From Rhodobiaceae bacterium (lineage in GTDB: Bacteria > Pseudomonadota > Alphaproteobacteria > Rhizobiales > Tepidamorphaceae), in contig JACKJP010000005.1 in NCBI GenBank assembly GCA_020637895.1, positions 1-64,000 on the forward strand: DNA of 64,000 bases, given 5' to 3'. Of the stretch, positions 53,657-62,236 are shown piece after piece. The translations under genes were made by a program, and so were the position numbers. A model generated the notes under the pieces. The model made no database searches. It saw only the letters and a program-made list of their open reading frames with translations, and had not been told where the DNA came from. Each line of letters begins with the position of its first letter. Within the stretch, counting starts at the first letter, position 1.

Positions 53657-54841
53657 TCACCGCTGCATTGGCTTCCAGGCTGCCAGACGTTCCAGAGCGC
53701 GCATCATGTGCTCGCTTGTGCCGGCAAAAGAAAAGCGCACAAACCGGTTGCCGCGCTCCGGATCGAAATCGAGGCCCGGAGTTGCGGCAACGCCAGCATC
53801 CTCCAGCATGCGCCTGCAGAATTCGAAGCTGTCGTTGGTCAGACTGGCGATATCGCAATAGAGATAGAAGGCGCCATCGGTGGGCAAAATCCGGTCAAAT
53901 CCGATCCCGGGCAGCTCGCGCAGCAGCAGCTTGCGGTTTTCCGCGTAGCCCGACCTGATTGCCTCAAGTTCCTCTATAGCGGCGAAGGCAGCGGTTGCGG
54001 AAACCTGCGAGACCGCAGGCGCCGAAATGAAAAAGTTCTGCGCCAGCCTCTCGATCGTCCGGGTCATGTCCGGCGGGACGACCATCCACCCGATCCGCCA
54101 TCCCGTCATGCAATAATATTTGGAAAAACTGTTCACGACGATCGCGCGAGGCGAGAACGCAAGGGCCGTTGGGGCGTCTGACCCGTAGGTCAGTCGGTGG
54201 TAGATCTCGTCGCTGATCAGACGCACGCCGAGGCGGTCGCATGCTTCGGCCAGAGCCTTCAGACGCTCGGGCGGCACAACCGTACCTGCCGGATTCGACG
54301 GGCTGGCCAGCAGGAGCGCGCCGATGGGCACGGCAGCGCTTGCGATCATGCGTTCAAGGCCGGCAACATCAGGCTGCCAGTCGTCGGCCTCCCGAAGCGG
54401 CCAGATGACCGGCTCCAGATCAAGCGCCTTCAGCATGTTCCGGTAAGCCGGGTAGTGCGGCGTCGGCAGCAAGACCCCTGCCCCGGCATCGAGCGTTGCG
54501 AGAAAGGAGAGCAGGAAGCCGCCGGATGAACCCGTGGTCACCGCAATGCGTGCCGGGTCGATATTCAGTTCATAAAGATCGGCATAGTGCTGCGAGATGG
54601 CCTCGCGCAGCGGCATGATCCCCAGCGCTTCGGTATAGCCGAGGACGCTCTGCCCGATCGCGCGGGTAGCAGCCTCACGGACAAGTGCGGGCGCGGGTGA
54701 TCCGGGCTGCCCGACCTCCAGATGGACGATGTCGCGGCCAGACTGCTCAAGCGCCTGCGCCCGGCTCATCATGTCCATGGCGATGAAAGAATCGACGTTG
54801 CCGCGGCGCGAGAGCTTCGGAGACGAATTGTTGGGCTTCAC
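53657..54841 (-). CDS. PLP-dependent aminotransferase (class I/II)
   Basis: 394 residues. The PLP lysine lies in VVNSFSKYYCMTGWRIGW. Other marks are LEVGQPGSPAP near the start, LLASPSNPAGTVV and DEIYHRLTYG. It is of the fold-type I subgroup related to aspartate/aromatic and to DapC/alanine transaminases; the substrate is not certain. It is convergent with rne and divergent from the M48 protease. Confidence 0.9.
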   Translation of the reverse strand: MKPNNSSPKLSRRGNVDSFIAMDMMSRAQALEQSGRDIVHLEVGQPGSPAPALVREAATRAIGQSVLGYTEALGIMPLREAISQHYADLYELNIDPARIAVTTGSSGGFLLSFLATLDAGAGVLLPTPHYPAYRNMLKALDLEPVIWPLREADDWQPDVAGLERMIASAAVPIGALLLASPSNPAGTVVPPERLKALAEACDRLGVRLISDEIYHRLTYGSDAPTALAFSPRAIVVNSFSKYYCMTGWRIGWMVVPPDMTRTIERLAQNFFISAPAVSQVSATAAFAAIEELEAIRSGYAENRKLLLRELPGIGFDRILPTDGAFYLYCDIASLTNDSFEFCRRMLEDAGVAATPGLDFDPERGNRFVRFSFAGTSEHMMRALERLAAWKPMQR

Positions 54842-55013
54842 GATGGCATTCCTCCGGGCCTAGAGCGTCGAATACCGCAATCTCGCCGCGATTTGAGACC
54901 ACATTTCCGCCGACTTCGAGCAATCACGATCTCGCCTATGTGATCGCGGCCACCTTGCGTCAGACGTTGATGCAGCAGGTTGCGTGTCATAGGTTGGGCT
55001 GCGTTTCAAGGCG

Positions 55014-56423
55014 ATGGACATGACGATGCCAAAGCGGATAGCCCGGACTAATTCTGGACCGGTCAGGCGACCAGCCCGGTCGGCCGCGAGCGCATTTGTG
55101 TGCCTGCTGCTCGCGCTGACGATGGTGCTCCGGTTCGGCGTCGCGCCGGCCATGGCGCAGGGCAATGTCAGCTTCCTGCGCGATGCGGAGACCGAAGAGC
55201 TTCTGCGCGACTATATCGCTCCGATCTATCGCGCCGCCGGCGTCGGCGGTTCGCGTATCAACGTCTATCTGGTCAACGACCGATCGTTCAACGCCTTCGT
55301 CGCCGACGGACGGCGCGTGTTCGTCAATGTCGGCGCGCTGATGGAAAGCGATACGCCGAATCAGATCATCGGCGTTCTGGCGCATGAAACCGGACATATG
55401 GCTGGCGGTCATCTGGCGCGTCTGCATGAGCAGATGGCGGGCGCACAGGCGATCATGGTTCTTTCGATGTTGCTCGCCGCCGGCGCCATTGCCGCGGGCG
55501 GCGGCCAGGCCGGTCAGGCGGTGCTTCTGGGCGGGCAGCAGCTGGCATCGCGCAGCCTGCTTCGTTACCAGCGCGGCGAGGAACAGGCAGCTGACCGGGC
55601 GGGCATGACCTATCTGGCAGCGACCCATCAATCGGGCCGTGGCATGATCGACGTGTTCCGCAAGTTCGCCGATCAGGATCTGTTCGGTTCGCAATATGCC
55701 GATCCCTACGCACGCAGCCATCCGGCGCCGCGCGACCGTATTGATTCGCTTGAGCATCTCGCCAAGCAGAGCCCCTATTACGACAACAAAGACGCGCCCG
55801 AACTCCAGTACCGTCACGACCTGATGCGCGCGAAACTATCCGGATATCTGAATGCGCCCGGAACGGTGCTGCGGGACTATCCTAATTCCGACCGTTCCGT
55901 GCCGGCCCAATATGCCCGCACGGTGATGATGATGCGGCAGGGAAAGTTCCGCGACGCGCTTTCCGGCGTCGACCGACTGATCTCCCAAAGCGCGTCCTAT
56001 GCCTACTTTCATGAGCTGAAGGGCGATATTCTGGTGCAGGCGGGCAGGCCCGCCGAGGCTATTGGCCCATACCGACGCGCGCTCGAACTGAAGCCGAATG
56101 AAGGTCTGCTACGAGCCAGCTACGCCAAGGCAATGGTGACGGCGAACGACCCGTCGATGTTGCCCAACGCGATCGCCGAGCTGCGCAAGGCGCTTGGGCA
56201 GGAACCGGACCACACCGAAGGCTGGATGCAACTGGCGATTGCCTATGGCCGCACTGGCCAGCGGGCCGATGCCGATCTGGCGAGCGCACAGGCGGCCGTC
56301 GTGCGCGGTGACAATGATACGGCCAAGGTGCTCGCCGAACGGGCGAAGCGCCAGTTCAAGCCTGGTTCGCCCGGCTGGCTCAGGGCCGATGACATCGTGA
56401 AATTCAAACCGAAGAAGAACTGA
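55014..56423 (+). CDS. M48 family metalloprotease with TPR tail (BepA/YfgC-like)
   Basis: 469 residues. A signal peptide ends near residue 48 (APAMAQ). The zinc HExxH motif is VLAHETGHMAGGH (H124, E125, H128), with the third ligand glutamate in RGEEQAADRAG. The C-terminal third is TPR-like (AYFHELKGDILVQAGRPAEAI). BepA-type proteases act in the periplasm on outer-membrane protein assembly. It is followed by a DsbA-family gene 28 nt away. Confidence 0.93.
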   Translation: MDMTMPKRIARTNSGPVRRPARSAASAFVCLLLALTMVLRFGVAPAMAQGNVSFLRDAETEELLRDYIAPIYRAAGVGGSRINVYLVNDRSFNAFVADGRRVFVNVGALMESDTPNQIIGVLAHETGHMAGGHLARLHEQMAGAQAIMVLSMLLAAGAIAAGGGQAGQAVLLGGQQLASRSLLRYQRGEEQAADRAGMTYLAATHQSGRGMIDVFRKFADQDLFGSQYADPYARSHPAPRDRIDSLEHLAKQSPYYDNKDAPELQYRHDLMRAKLSGYLNAPGTVLRDYPNSDRSVPAQYARTVMMMRQGKFRDALSGVDRLISQSASYAYFHELKGDILVQAGRPAEAIGPYRRALELKPNEGLLRASYAKAMVTANDPSMLPNAIAELRKALGQEPDHTEGWMQLAIAYGRTGQRADADLASAQAAVVRGDNDTAKVLAERAKRQFKPGSPGWLRADDIVKFKPKKN

Positions 56424-56457
56424 ACTGTCTCCCTTCCCCAGAAAGGCAACATTGCGC

Positions 56458-57219
56458 ATGTTCACCCGCTCCCTCCTCGCCATCGCGGCGTTGTTCCTTG
56501 CCGTCATCGCCGGTCCCGCGAAGCTGCATGCCGATCCGGCTTTCAGTGACGAGCAGAAGTCGGCGATCGAGCAGATTGTGCGCGACTATCTGATGAAGAA
56601 TCCGGAAGTGATCGGCGACGTCATGAGCGCGCTAGAAAAGAAGCGGCTGGCCGACGAGGAATCGCAGGCGCAGGCCGCGCTGAAGGAGAACCGGGATTCG
56701 CTGGAACGCTCGGCACTTTCCTTTGTCGCGGGCAATCCGGACGGCGACGTCACGCTCGTAGAGTTCTTCGACTACAATTGCGGATATTGCCGGCACGCGC
56801 TTGCCGATCTTCAGGACCTCATCAAGGGCGATCCCAATCTGCGCGTCGTGCTGAAGGAATTCCCCATCCTCAAGCAGGAATCGCTGGAGGCGGCGAAGGT
56901 TTCCGTCGCCGCGATGCGCCAGGGAAAATACATGGAATTCCATGTCGCAATGCTTCAGTCGCCCGGCCTTGCCGACATGGAACGGGCCCTTTCAGTGGCC
57001 AAGAAAATCGGCCTCGACATGGACAGGGTAAAGGCGGATATCGCCAGCCCGGACATTCTTGACCCGATCCGCGAATCCTATCGACTGGCCGAGACGCTCG
57101 GTCTCAACGGTACGCCTGCCTACGTTATCGGTGACTATGTGGTCGCCGGCGCCGTCGGGTTTGACACGCTGAAAGAAAACGTCGAGGCAGCGCGCAAGGG
57201 CGGCTGCATGACCTGCTGA
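56458..57219 (+). CDS. DsbA-family thiol:disulfide protein, ScsC-like
   Basis: 253 residues from ATG at 56458; TTG at 56452 has a better-spaced AAAGG and would add two residues. A signal peptide ends near 25. An N-terminal helical ScsC-type oligomerisation segment (about 28-85) is followed by a thioredoxin fold with CGYC (C108, C111) in DYNCGYCRHAL and a cis-proline in NGTPAYVIGD. It acts in the periplasm as a disulfide isomerase or oxidase. It is co-oriented with the M48 gene. Confidence 0.92.
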   Translation: MFTRSLLAIAALFLAVIAGPAKLHADPAFSDEQKSAIEQIVRDYLMKNPEVIGDVMSALEKKRLADEESQAQAALKENRDSLERSALSFVAGNPDGDVTLVEFFDYNCGYCRHALADLQDLIKGDPNLRVVLKEFPILKQESLEAAKVSVAAMRQGKYMEFHVAMLQSPGLADMERALSVAKKIGLDMDRVKADIASPDILDPIRESYRLAETLGLNGTPAYVIGDYVVAGAVGFDTLKENVEAARKGGCMTC

Positions 57220-57372
57220 CTGCAAAAAAATCCACTACTATCGAAACACGCGATTTGCGGTTTTCGTCCAACCGGCTATGAATTGGCGCTAACACAAGCC
57301 ATATACCGAAGGACGAGGCGGCGGGCGAGCGCGCCCGACTCGCCCTAAAAGCCTAGTGGAGTACGCCCGCGC

Positions 57373-57825
57373 ATGTCGAAAACGACAAAAACCATCGACA
57401 AGGACCTCATTCGCGATCTTGCGGCCCTGTTGCACGAGACGGATCTGACCGAGATCGAGATCGAACAGGACGATCTGCGCGTGCGCGTGGCGCGTTCACT
57501 CGGCATCGCGGCGCATGCATTGAGCGCGCCCGCAGCGCCCGCACCCAGTATGGCATCGCAGGCAGACATTCCAGCCGATTCCAAGCCAATCGCGGGTGCC
57601 GTCACCTCGCCGATGGTCGGCACGGCCTACCGCTCGCCTGAGCCGGGCGCGCCGGCATTCGTCGAAGTAGGCACGGTCGTCAAGGCCGGACAAACCCTGC
57701 TGATCGTCGAAGCGATGAAGACGATGAACCCGATCCCGGCGCCGCGTGCAGGAACGATCACTCAGATCCTTGTGGAAGACGCGCAGCCCGTGGAGTTCGG
57801 CGAGCCGCTCGTCGTGATCGAATAA
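57373..57825 (+). CDS. accB: Biotin carboxyl carrier protein of acetyl-CoA carboxylase
   Basis: 150 residues. An N-terminal helical part and an Ala/Pro-rich linker lead to the biotinyl domain, with K116 in VEAMKTMN as the biotin site and SPMVGTAYRSPEPGAP starting the domain. It shuttles carboxybiotin between AccC and AccAD. In many relatives aroQ lies directly upstream; here only a 153-bp gap is found. Confidence 0.97.
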   Translation: MSKTTKTIDKDLIRDLAALLHETDLTEIEIEQDDLRVRVARSLGIAAHALSAPAAPAPSMASQADIPADSKPIAGAVTSPMVGTAYRSPEPGAPAFVEVGTVVKAGQTLLIVEAMKTMNPIPAPRAGTITQILVEDAQPVEFGEPLVVIE

Positions 57826-57852
57826 GCACGGCAAGCGAGAGTCGCCCGTCCC

Positions 57853-59196
57853 ATGTTTGACAAGATCCTGATCGCGAACCGAGGGGAGATTGCGCTGCGT
57901 ATCCTGCGCGCCGCTCGTGAACTCGGCATCTCAACGGTCGCCGTTCATTCCACCGCTGACAGCGACGCCATGCATGTCAGGCTTGCCGACGAAAGCGTCT
58001 GCATCGGCCCTGCACCGGCCCGCGAAAGCTACCTCAACATTCCCGCCCTGATGGCGGCATGCGAGATCATCACCGGCGCGGACGCCGTCCATCCCGGCTA
58101 CGGCTTCCTTTCCGAAAACGCCCGTTTCGCCGGATCCTCGAAGAGCACAATATCGCTTCATCGGGCCGAGCGCGGAACACATCCGCATCATGGGCGACAA
58201 GATCGAAGCCAAGAAGACCGCCAAACGGTTGGGAATTCCGGTCGTGCCGGGCTCGGAAGGCGCCCTCGGCAGCGACAGGAAGCGGCAGAGGTTGCAGCTG
58301 AGATCGGCTTATCCGGTGCTGGTCAAGGCGGCTGCTGGCGGCGGCGGCAGAGGCATGAAGGTCGCCTATACGGCCGAAGATCTTCCGCACGCGCTGGCGA
58401 CCAGCCGCAACGAAGCGCGTTCAGCGTTCGGAAACGATGCGCTCTACATGGAAAAATACCTGGGCAAGCCGCGGCACATCGAAGTGCAGGTGCTGGGCGA
58501 CGGCAAGGGCAAGGCCATCCATCTGGGCGAGCGCGACTGTTCGTTGCAGCGCCGGCATCAGAAGGTCTTCGAAGAAACGCCCTCGCCGGCCTCAATGGCT
58601 CGCAGCGCAGCGAGATCGGCGAGCGTGTTGCAAAGGCCATTGCCGATCTGGGCTATTCCGGCGCTGGCACGGTCGAATTCCTCTATGAGGATGGCGAATT
58701 CTACTTCATCGAAATGAACACGCGCCTGCAGGTCGAACATCCGGTCACCGAAATGGTGACACGGATCGACATCGTGAACGAGCAGATCAAGATCGCCGCC
58801 GGCGCCGGGCTTTCCTTCACCCAGGACGACGTGCGCTTCAGCGGGCATGCGATCGAATGCCGGATCAATGCCGAAAATCCGCAGACATTCGTGCCTTGTC
58901 CCGGTCGGATCGCCTATTATCACCCGCCCGGCGGCCTGGGTGTCCGTGTCGATTCGGCGGCCTATCAGGGCTATAATATCCCCCCGCATTACGACAGCCT
59001 GATCGGGAAACTGATCGTCCATGGCAATACCCGCAACGAAGCGCTCATGCGCCTTCGCCGGGCACTCAAGGAATTCGTGGTCGACGGTATCGAAACGACA
59101 ATTCCGCTGTTCGACCGGCTGCTCGGCGAGCAGGACATCATGAACGGCGAATACGACATTCACTGGCTGGAGCACTATCTCAGCGACAACAGTTAA
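57853..59196 (+). CDS. accC: Biotin carboxylase subunit, disrupted by multiple indels
   Basis: The 447-codon frame is open but the middle (about residues 94-246) does not encode AccC. Normal AccC sequence occurs in the first part (MFDKILIANRGEIALR) and last part (EFYFIEMNTRLQVEHP), with the missing ATP-grasp region in the next reading frame (MGDKIEAKKTAKRLGIPVVP, KAAAGGGGRGMK). Reading both frames implies one-base losses at about 58132, 58158, 58277 and 58590 and one gain at about 58309, net minus three bases. The repaired protein would be about 448 residues, the usual length. It carboxylates biotin on AccB. Confidence 0.9.
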   Translation: MFDKILIANRGEIALRILRAARELGISTVAVHSTADSDAMHVRLADESVCIGPAPARESYLNIPALMAACEIITGADAVHPGYGFLSENARFAGSSKSTISLHRAERGTHPHHGRQDRSQEDRQTVGNSGRAGLGRRPRQRQEAAEVAAEIGLSGAGQGGCWRRRQRHEGRLYGRRSSARAGDQPQRSAFSVRKRCALHGKIPGQAAAHRSAGAGRRQGQGHPSGRARLFVAAPASEGLRRNALAGLNGSQRSEIGERVAKAIADLGYSGAGTVEFLYEDGEFYFIEMNTRLQVEHPVTEMVTRIDIVNEQIKIAAGAGLSFTQDDVRFSGHAIECRINAENPQTFVPCPGRIAYYHPPGGLGVRVDSAAYQGYNIPPHYDSLIGKLIVHGNTRNEALMRLRRALKEFVVDGIETTIPLFDRLLGEQDIMNGEYDIHWLEHYLSDNS

Positions 59197-59209
59197 GACC
59201 CAAGCCGCT

Positions 59210-59881
59210 TTGCGCCACACCGAACCGACACAGACGCGCCTTTCCCCCGACCTGCTGCTGGCAGCCTATTCGCTCGGCATCTTTCCGATGGCCGAAAGCG
59301 CCTCGTCCAAGGAACTTTTCTGGTTCGATCCGAAACGGCGTGGGGTTCTGCCGCTGGACGAGTTTCATCTCCCGCGCCGTCTGCGCAGGACGTTGCGCCA
59401 ATCGCCGGCAGAAATACGGATCGACCATGATTTCGACGCGGTGATCGCCGGTTGCTCGATGCCTGGAAAAGGCCGCGAGGGGACATGGATCAACAGCGAG
59501 ATCCGGCGCGTCTACCGGGCACTGTTCGATCAGGGCGCCTGCCACACGGTCGAAGTCTATGAGGACGGGGAACTCACCGGCGGCCTTTATGGTGTCTCGA
59601 TCGGCGCGGCGTTTTTCGGCGAGAGCATGTTCCATCGCCGCACCGATGCCAGCAAGATCGCGCTCGTGCATCTGGTGGCCCGCCTGAAACAGGGCGGCTT
59701 CCAACTTCTCGATACCCAGTTCATCACCGAGCATCTCAAGCAGTTCGGCGCGCGGGAAATTCCGCGCAGTGCCTACAGGCGTATCCTGAAGACGGCAATC
59801 GCTGAGCCGTCGGACTTCTACTGCTTGCCGACCGTCACCTGTTCCGACGTCTGTTTGCAGTTCGTCAGCCAGACGTCATAG
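59210..59881 (+). CDS. aat: Leucyl/phenylalanyl-tRNA-protein transferase
   Basis: 223 residues from a TTG at 59210, with no better in-frame start seen after the accC stop. Family motifs are AAYSLGIFPMAE, LFWFDPKRRGVLPLDEFHLPRR and GGLYGVSIGAAFFGESMF, then LLDTQFITEHLKQFGA. The tail LQFVSQTS resembles Rhizobiales homologues. It adds Leu or Phe to N-terminal Arg/Lys, the partner of Bpt in the N-end rule. Its 3' end overlaps DUF2155 on the other strand by 64 nt. Confidence 0.93.
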   Translation: MRHTEPTQTRLSPDLLLAAYSLGIFPMAESASSKELFWFDPKRRGVLPLDEFHLPRRLRRTLRQSPAEIRIDHDFDAVIAGCSMPGKGREGTWINSEIRRVYRALFDQGACHTVEVYEDGELTGGLYGVSIGAAFFGESMFHRRTDASKIALVHLVARLKQGGFQLLDTQFITEHLKQFGAREIPRSAYRRILKTAIAEPSDFYCLPTVTCSDVCLQFVSQTS

Positions 59882-60255
59882 ACGGGGTGCTCGACGGCGT
59901 TGAGCGCCGGGCTGTCGGCGAACATCCAGCCCGTGAAGATCCGTCTGATCGTGTTGTCGAGCGTAATCTCGTCGACCTCGAGGAAAGCCGACGTTCGCGG
60001 CTGTTCGGTGGGGCGGACGCGAATAGCAGACACGCGGCGTTACCTGCAGCGCACCGAACTGAACGGTTTCGTCGATCAGCACATCGAAAACGATGATCTG
60101 TCCGGTGATCTTGTCAGACCGGTAAATTCGGCGACGGGATTCTTGATCTTTTCGTCGGCGCTGGCCGGCAGTGACAGGGACAGCAGGGAAACTGTACATG
60201 CGACCGCGCACATGGCGGCCTTGAGGCCATTTTTCTTCATGCCGCGCTTGCCCAT
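59818..60255 (-). pseudogene. DUF2155-domain secreted protein, two compensating indels
   Basis: Pieces in three frames join into one family protein. The start (ATG at 60255 or 60240) has a signal peptide (MKKNGLKAAMCAVACTVSLL) and KNPVAEFTGL; the middle reads DKITGQIIVFDVLIDETVQFGALQVTPRVCYSRPP; the end reads TEQPRTSAFLEVDEITLDN and FTGWMFADSPALNAVEHPVYDVWLTNCK. A one-base loss at about 60115 and a one-base gain in the G-run at 60010-60013 are implied. The DUF2155 function is unknown; it is always near aat and NDUFA12 in Rhizobiales. Whether it is a real pseudogene or a sequencing artefact is open. Confidence 0.8.
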
Positions 60256-60433
60256 GTGCCGCCCATTCCAGATCCGCCCGCTTCCTCGGGGCGGACTTAA
60301 CACCGCCTCCCGCCGCGCGCAATCGGCGGGCCGCACATCGCTGTCGCAGCGACGCGATTCCCCGAACATGAATTCGTAGTGATGCAGCAAAATGGTGAAA
60401 ATATGCACGCGTCGCAGAGCTGCGGTGCAAACG

Positions 60434-60817
60434 CTATTGCGGCGACCAGGCGTCGTAGTCACCGGTAACCGCCGGGCGTGACTGCGGCGTCAAAATCGAG
60501 CCGTCCGGGCGGTAGGCTCCAGCGGTTCCGGTCATGTTGGGACGGCCAGGCAATTCCCATTCGCGCGGGGTGTAGCCACTGTCGGAGGGCAGAATGTCGG
60601 TCGTGTGGTGCATCCAGCCATGCCATGCGGGCGGGATAGACGATGCCTCGGCGACACCATTGTAGATGACCCAGCGGCGGTCGCTGGCGGCGTTGCGGTA
60701 GTACACGTTGCCGAATTCGTCCTCGCCGACGCGCTCTCCCTTGCGCCACGTATAGAAACGGGTGCCAAGGGTCTGGCCGTTCCACCATGTAAAGAACTGC
60801 GCCAAGAACGTCTTCAT
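60434..60817 (-). CDS. NDUFA12-like NADH:ubiquinone oxidoreductase accessory subunit
   Basis: 127 residues from ATG at 60817 (MKTFLAQFFTWWNG); a GTG at 60829 adds four. Family motifs are GERVGEDEFGNVYYR, RRWVIYNG and IPPAWHGWMHHTTD. It is the bacterial counterpart of mitochondrial complex I subunit B17.2. It lies upstream of DUF2155 in the usual order. Confidence 0.93.
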   Translation of the reverse strand: MKTFLAQFFTWWNGQTLGTRFYTWRKGERVGEDEFGNVYYRNAASDRRWVIYNGVAEASSIPPAWHGWMHHTTDILPSDSGYTPREWELPGRPNMTGTAGAYRPDGSILTPQSRPAVTGDYDAWSPQ

Positions 60818-60909
60818 CGCAATGTCCACTCGCTCCGTCGGGAATGACGTGCCGGACTATGCCGCCGCGGCTTGCCTTTTGTCCACCCCCGAGTGGCCGT
60901 TGGGACGGG

Positions 60910-61626
60910 CTACAGGCGCCAGCCGTGCCAGCGGGAAGCCTTGGAGCGAGCGGGCGGCTGCGCGGGCCGCGCCGGAGCGCGACGGATTTTGACGGGGGCC
61001 AGCGTTTCATGCGCCGTTTCAATCGGCGCCGTGTCGTCCACAATCGCCTCAATGACCTCGTTCTCGCGGTCTTCGCCGTCGCCCTTCGGCCGCAGGCGCT
61101 CCATCAGCACTGTATTGCGCAGCGGCTTGATTCGTTTCTCGATGACCTCTTCAACGCCTTCGATGCGCCAGCGCTCATCCTCGAGGACCATTTGCCGTTC
61201 GTCCTGGATAAGCCAGGTCAGACGCTGAAGTAGGCGGGCCGGCGCGACCGGCTTGACCAGCATATGGTGGATGCCGCCGGCAAAAGCCTTTTCGATCATG
61301 GGCAGAGATGCGTGACCGGTGACCATGAGGGCGGGCACCAGGCACAGCGGGTGCATCTTCTCGTGCCGCATGATGGCAAGCAGTCTCAGCCCGCTCATCG
61401 GCCGCATTTCCCAATCGGTGATCAGAACCGAGGGCGGCTCGACCGTCATGGAGCGAAGGGCGTCCTCGCCATTGTCGAAGCTGCGCACCCGTGCGACCCG
61501 GAAAACCGAGAGCATTGAACGCAGCATCGCCTGCGTGCCGCGATGATCGTCCACAACGACGATGTCGAGCTCGCTGAGCGGCGTTCCATAGGCAAGGTGA
61601 TGCTTCTTCACGAGAATGGCCCCCAA
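60910..61626 (-). CDS. Response regulator, receiver domain only
   Basis: 238 residues. The receiver acidic pair D26-D27 (IVVVDDHRG), phosphoacceptor D71 (LITDWEMRP), T103 (MVTGHA) and K125 (MLVKPV) are present. The C-terminal 100 residues are Arg/Glu/Pro-rich with no recognised output domain. It may transmit signals by protein contact, like FixJ-less or CheY/DivK-type regulators. No histidine kinase is in the window. Confidence 0.9.
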   Translation of the reverse strand: MGAILVKKHHLAYGTPLSELDIVVVDDHRGTQAMLRSMLSVFRVARVRSFDNGEDALRSMTVEPPSVLITDWEMRPMSGLRLLAIMRHEKMHPLCLVPALMVTGHASLPMIEKAFAGGIHHMLVKPVAPARLLQRLTWLIQDERQMVLEDERWRIEGVEEVIEKRIKPLRNTVLMERLRPKGDGEDRENEVIEAIVDDTAPIETAHETLAPVKIRRAPARPAQPPARSKASRWHGWRL

Positions 61627-61900
61627 AATATGACGAGGTGACCATAGGCACGCCCGCTTTAAGGGCGCTTTGCAAATCTGAATAGAAATTGAATCGAATT
61701 GACGCCAGGCCGCGTCGCGCCGCGCAATCGACCGTGATTCCGGCGGTTTTCGGAGAAACCGAATCCACAGCTGCGGCGAATCGAGTCATGATCCGGGCAT
61801 GGCGGGTCGCAAACGCGCTTTTCCTGCGCCAGAGAAATCCCGCTGAATCCCCAGAATCCACAGGCACGCGCCCTACATTTAGGGATTTCTTTACCGGGCA

Positions 61901-61916
61901 TCACTACATATTGACG
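61901..61916. promoter_or_regulatory. NrdR-box-like site (best match)
   Basis: TCACTACATATTGACG has the core CTACATATTG, which fits the NrdR consensus CWATATATWG at nine of ten positions. It is 320 bp before the nrdJ start. The regulator NrdR is encoded in the same window. Confidence 0.5.
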
Positions 61917-62149
61917 CAGCTATCCGACTCGTCCAACTTGAAGGTGACATCGCGTTAAGGTGTCATCTCAGTGACAGAACGGTGAAGACACCAGCCCCTT
62001 CGGGACCGGCATTTCAGGCGCCGGGGGCAGCAAAAAGGTGTCGGCGATGCAGGATGCAGGGACGACATGTCCGCGGGACGTCTGATGGCGAAGCGCGGTT
62101 GCCGGACGCGGGAGCAACACCGCAAAAGGCTTTGTGGGTTGGGCGTTAA

Positions 62150-62165
62150 ACATTAAATATTGGGG
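62150..62165. promoter_or_regulatory. NrdR-box-like site (weaker)
   Basis: ACATTAAATATTGGGG matches the consensus core at eight of ten positions, 71 bp before nrdJ. NrdR boxes usually come in pairs about 20-60 bp apart on one helix face; the first candidate is about 249 bp away, which weakens the case. Confidence 0.3.
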
Positions 62166-62236
62166 ACAGGAGGCCAGGTCGTGAACCTAGGCCCCGCGCG
62201 GCGGCTGCCGCGCGCAGAACAGAAAGACAATCTATT

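Larger units (their letters stand above)
61627..62236. other. Promoter/leader region of nrdJ
   Basis: About 610 bp between the divergent response regulator and nrdJ. No plausible gene. Two NrdR-box-like sequences are noted. No convincing cobalamin riboswitch was seen. GC-rich stem-like stretches occur around 62010-62110. Confidence 0.5.

Noticed and set aside
61689..61958. 89-codon plus-strand frame upstream of nrdJ
   Set aside because: Implausible composition and no ribosome-binding site; overlaps the NrdR-box candidate.
61627..62236. Cobalamin riboswitch before the B12-dependent reductase
   Set aside because: GGACAGGAGGCC near 62164 looks slightly like a B12 box, but the other conserved elements of the aptamer are not seen.
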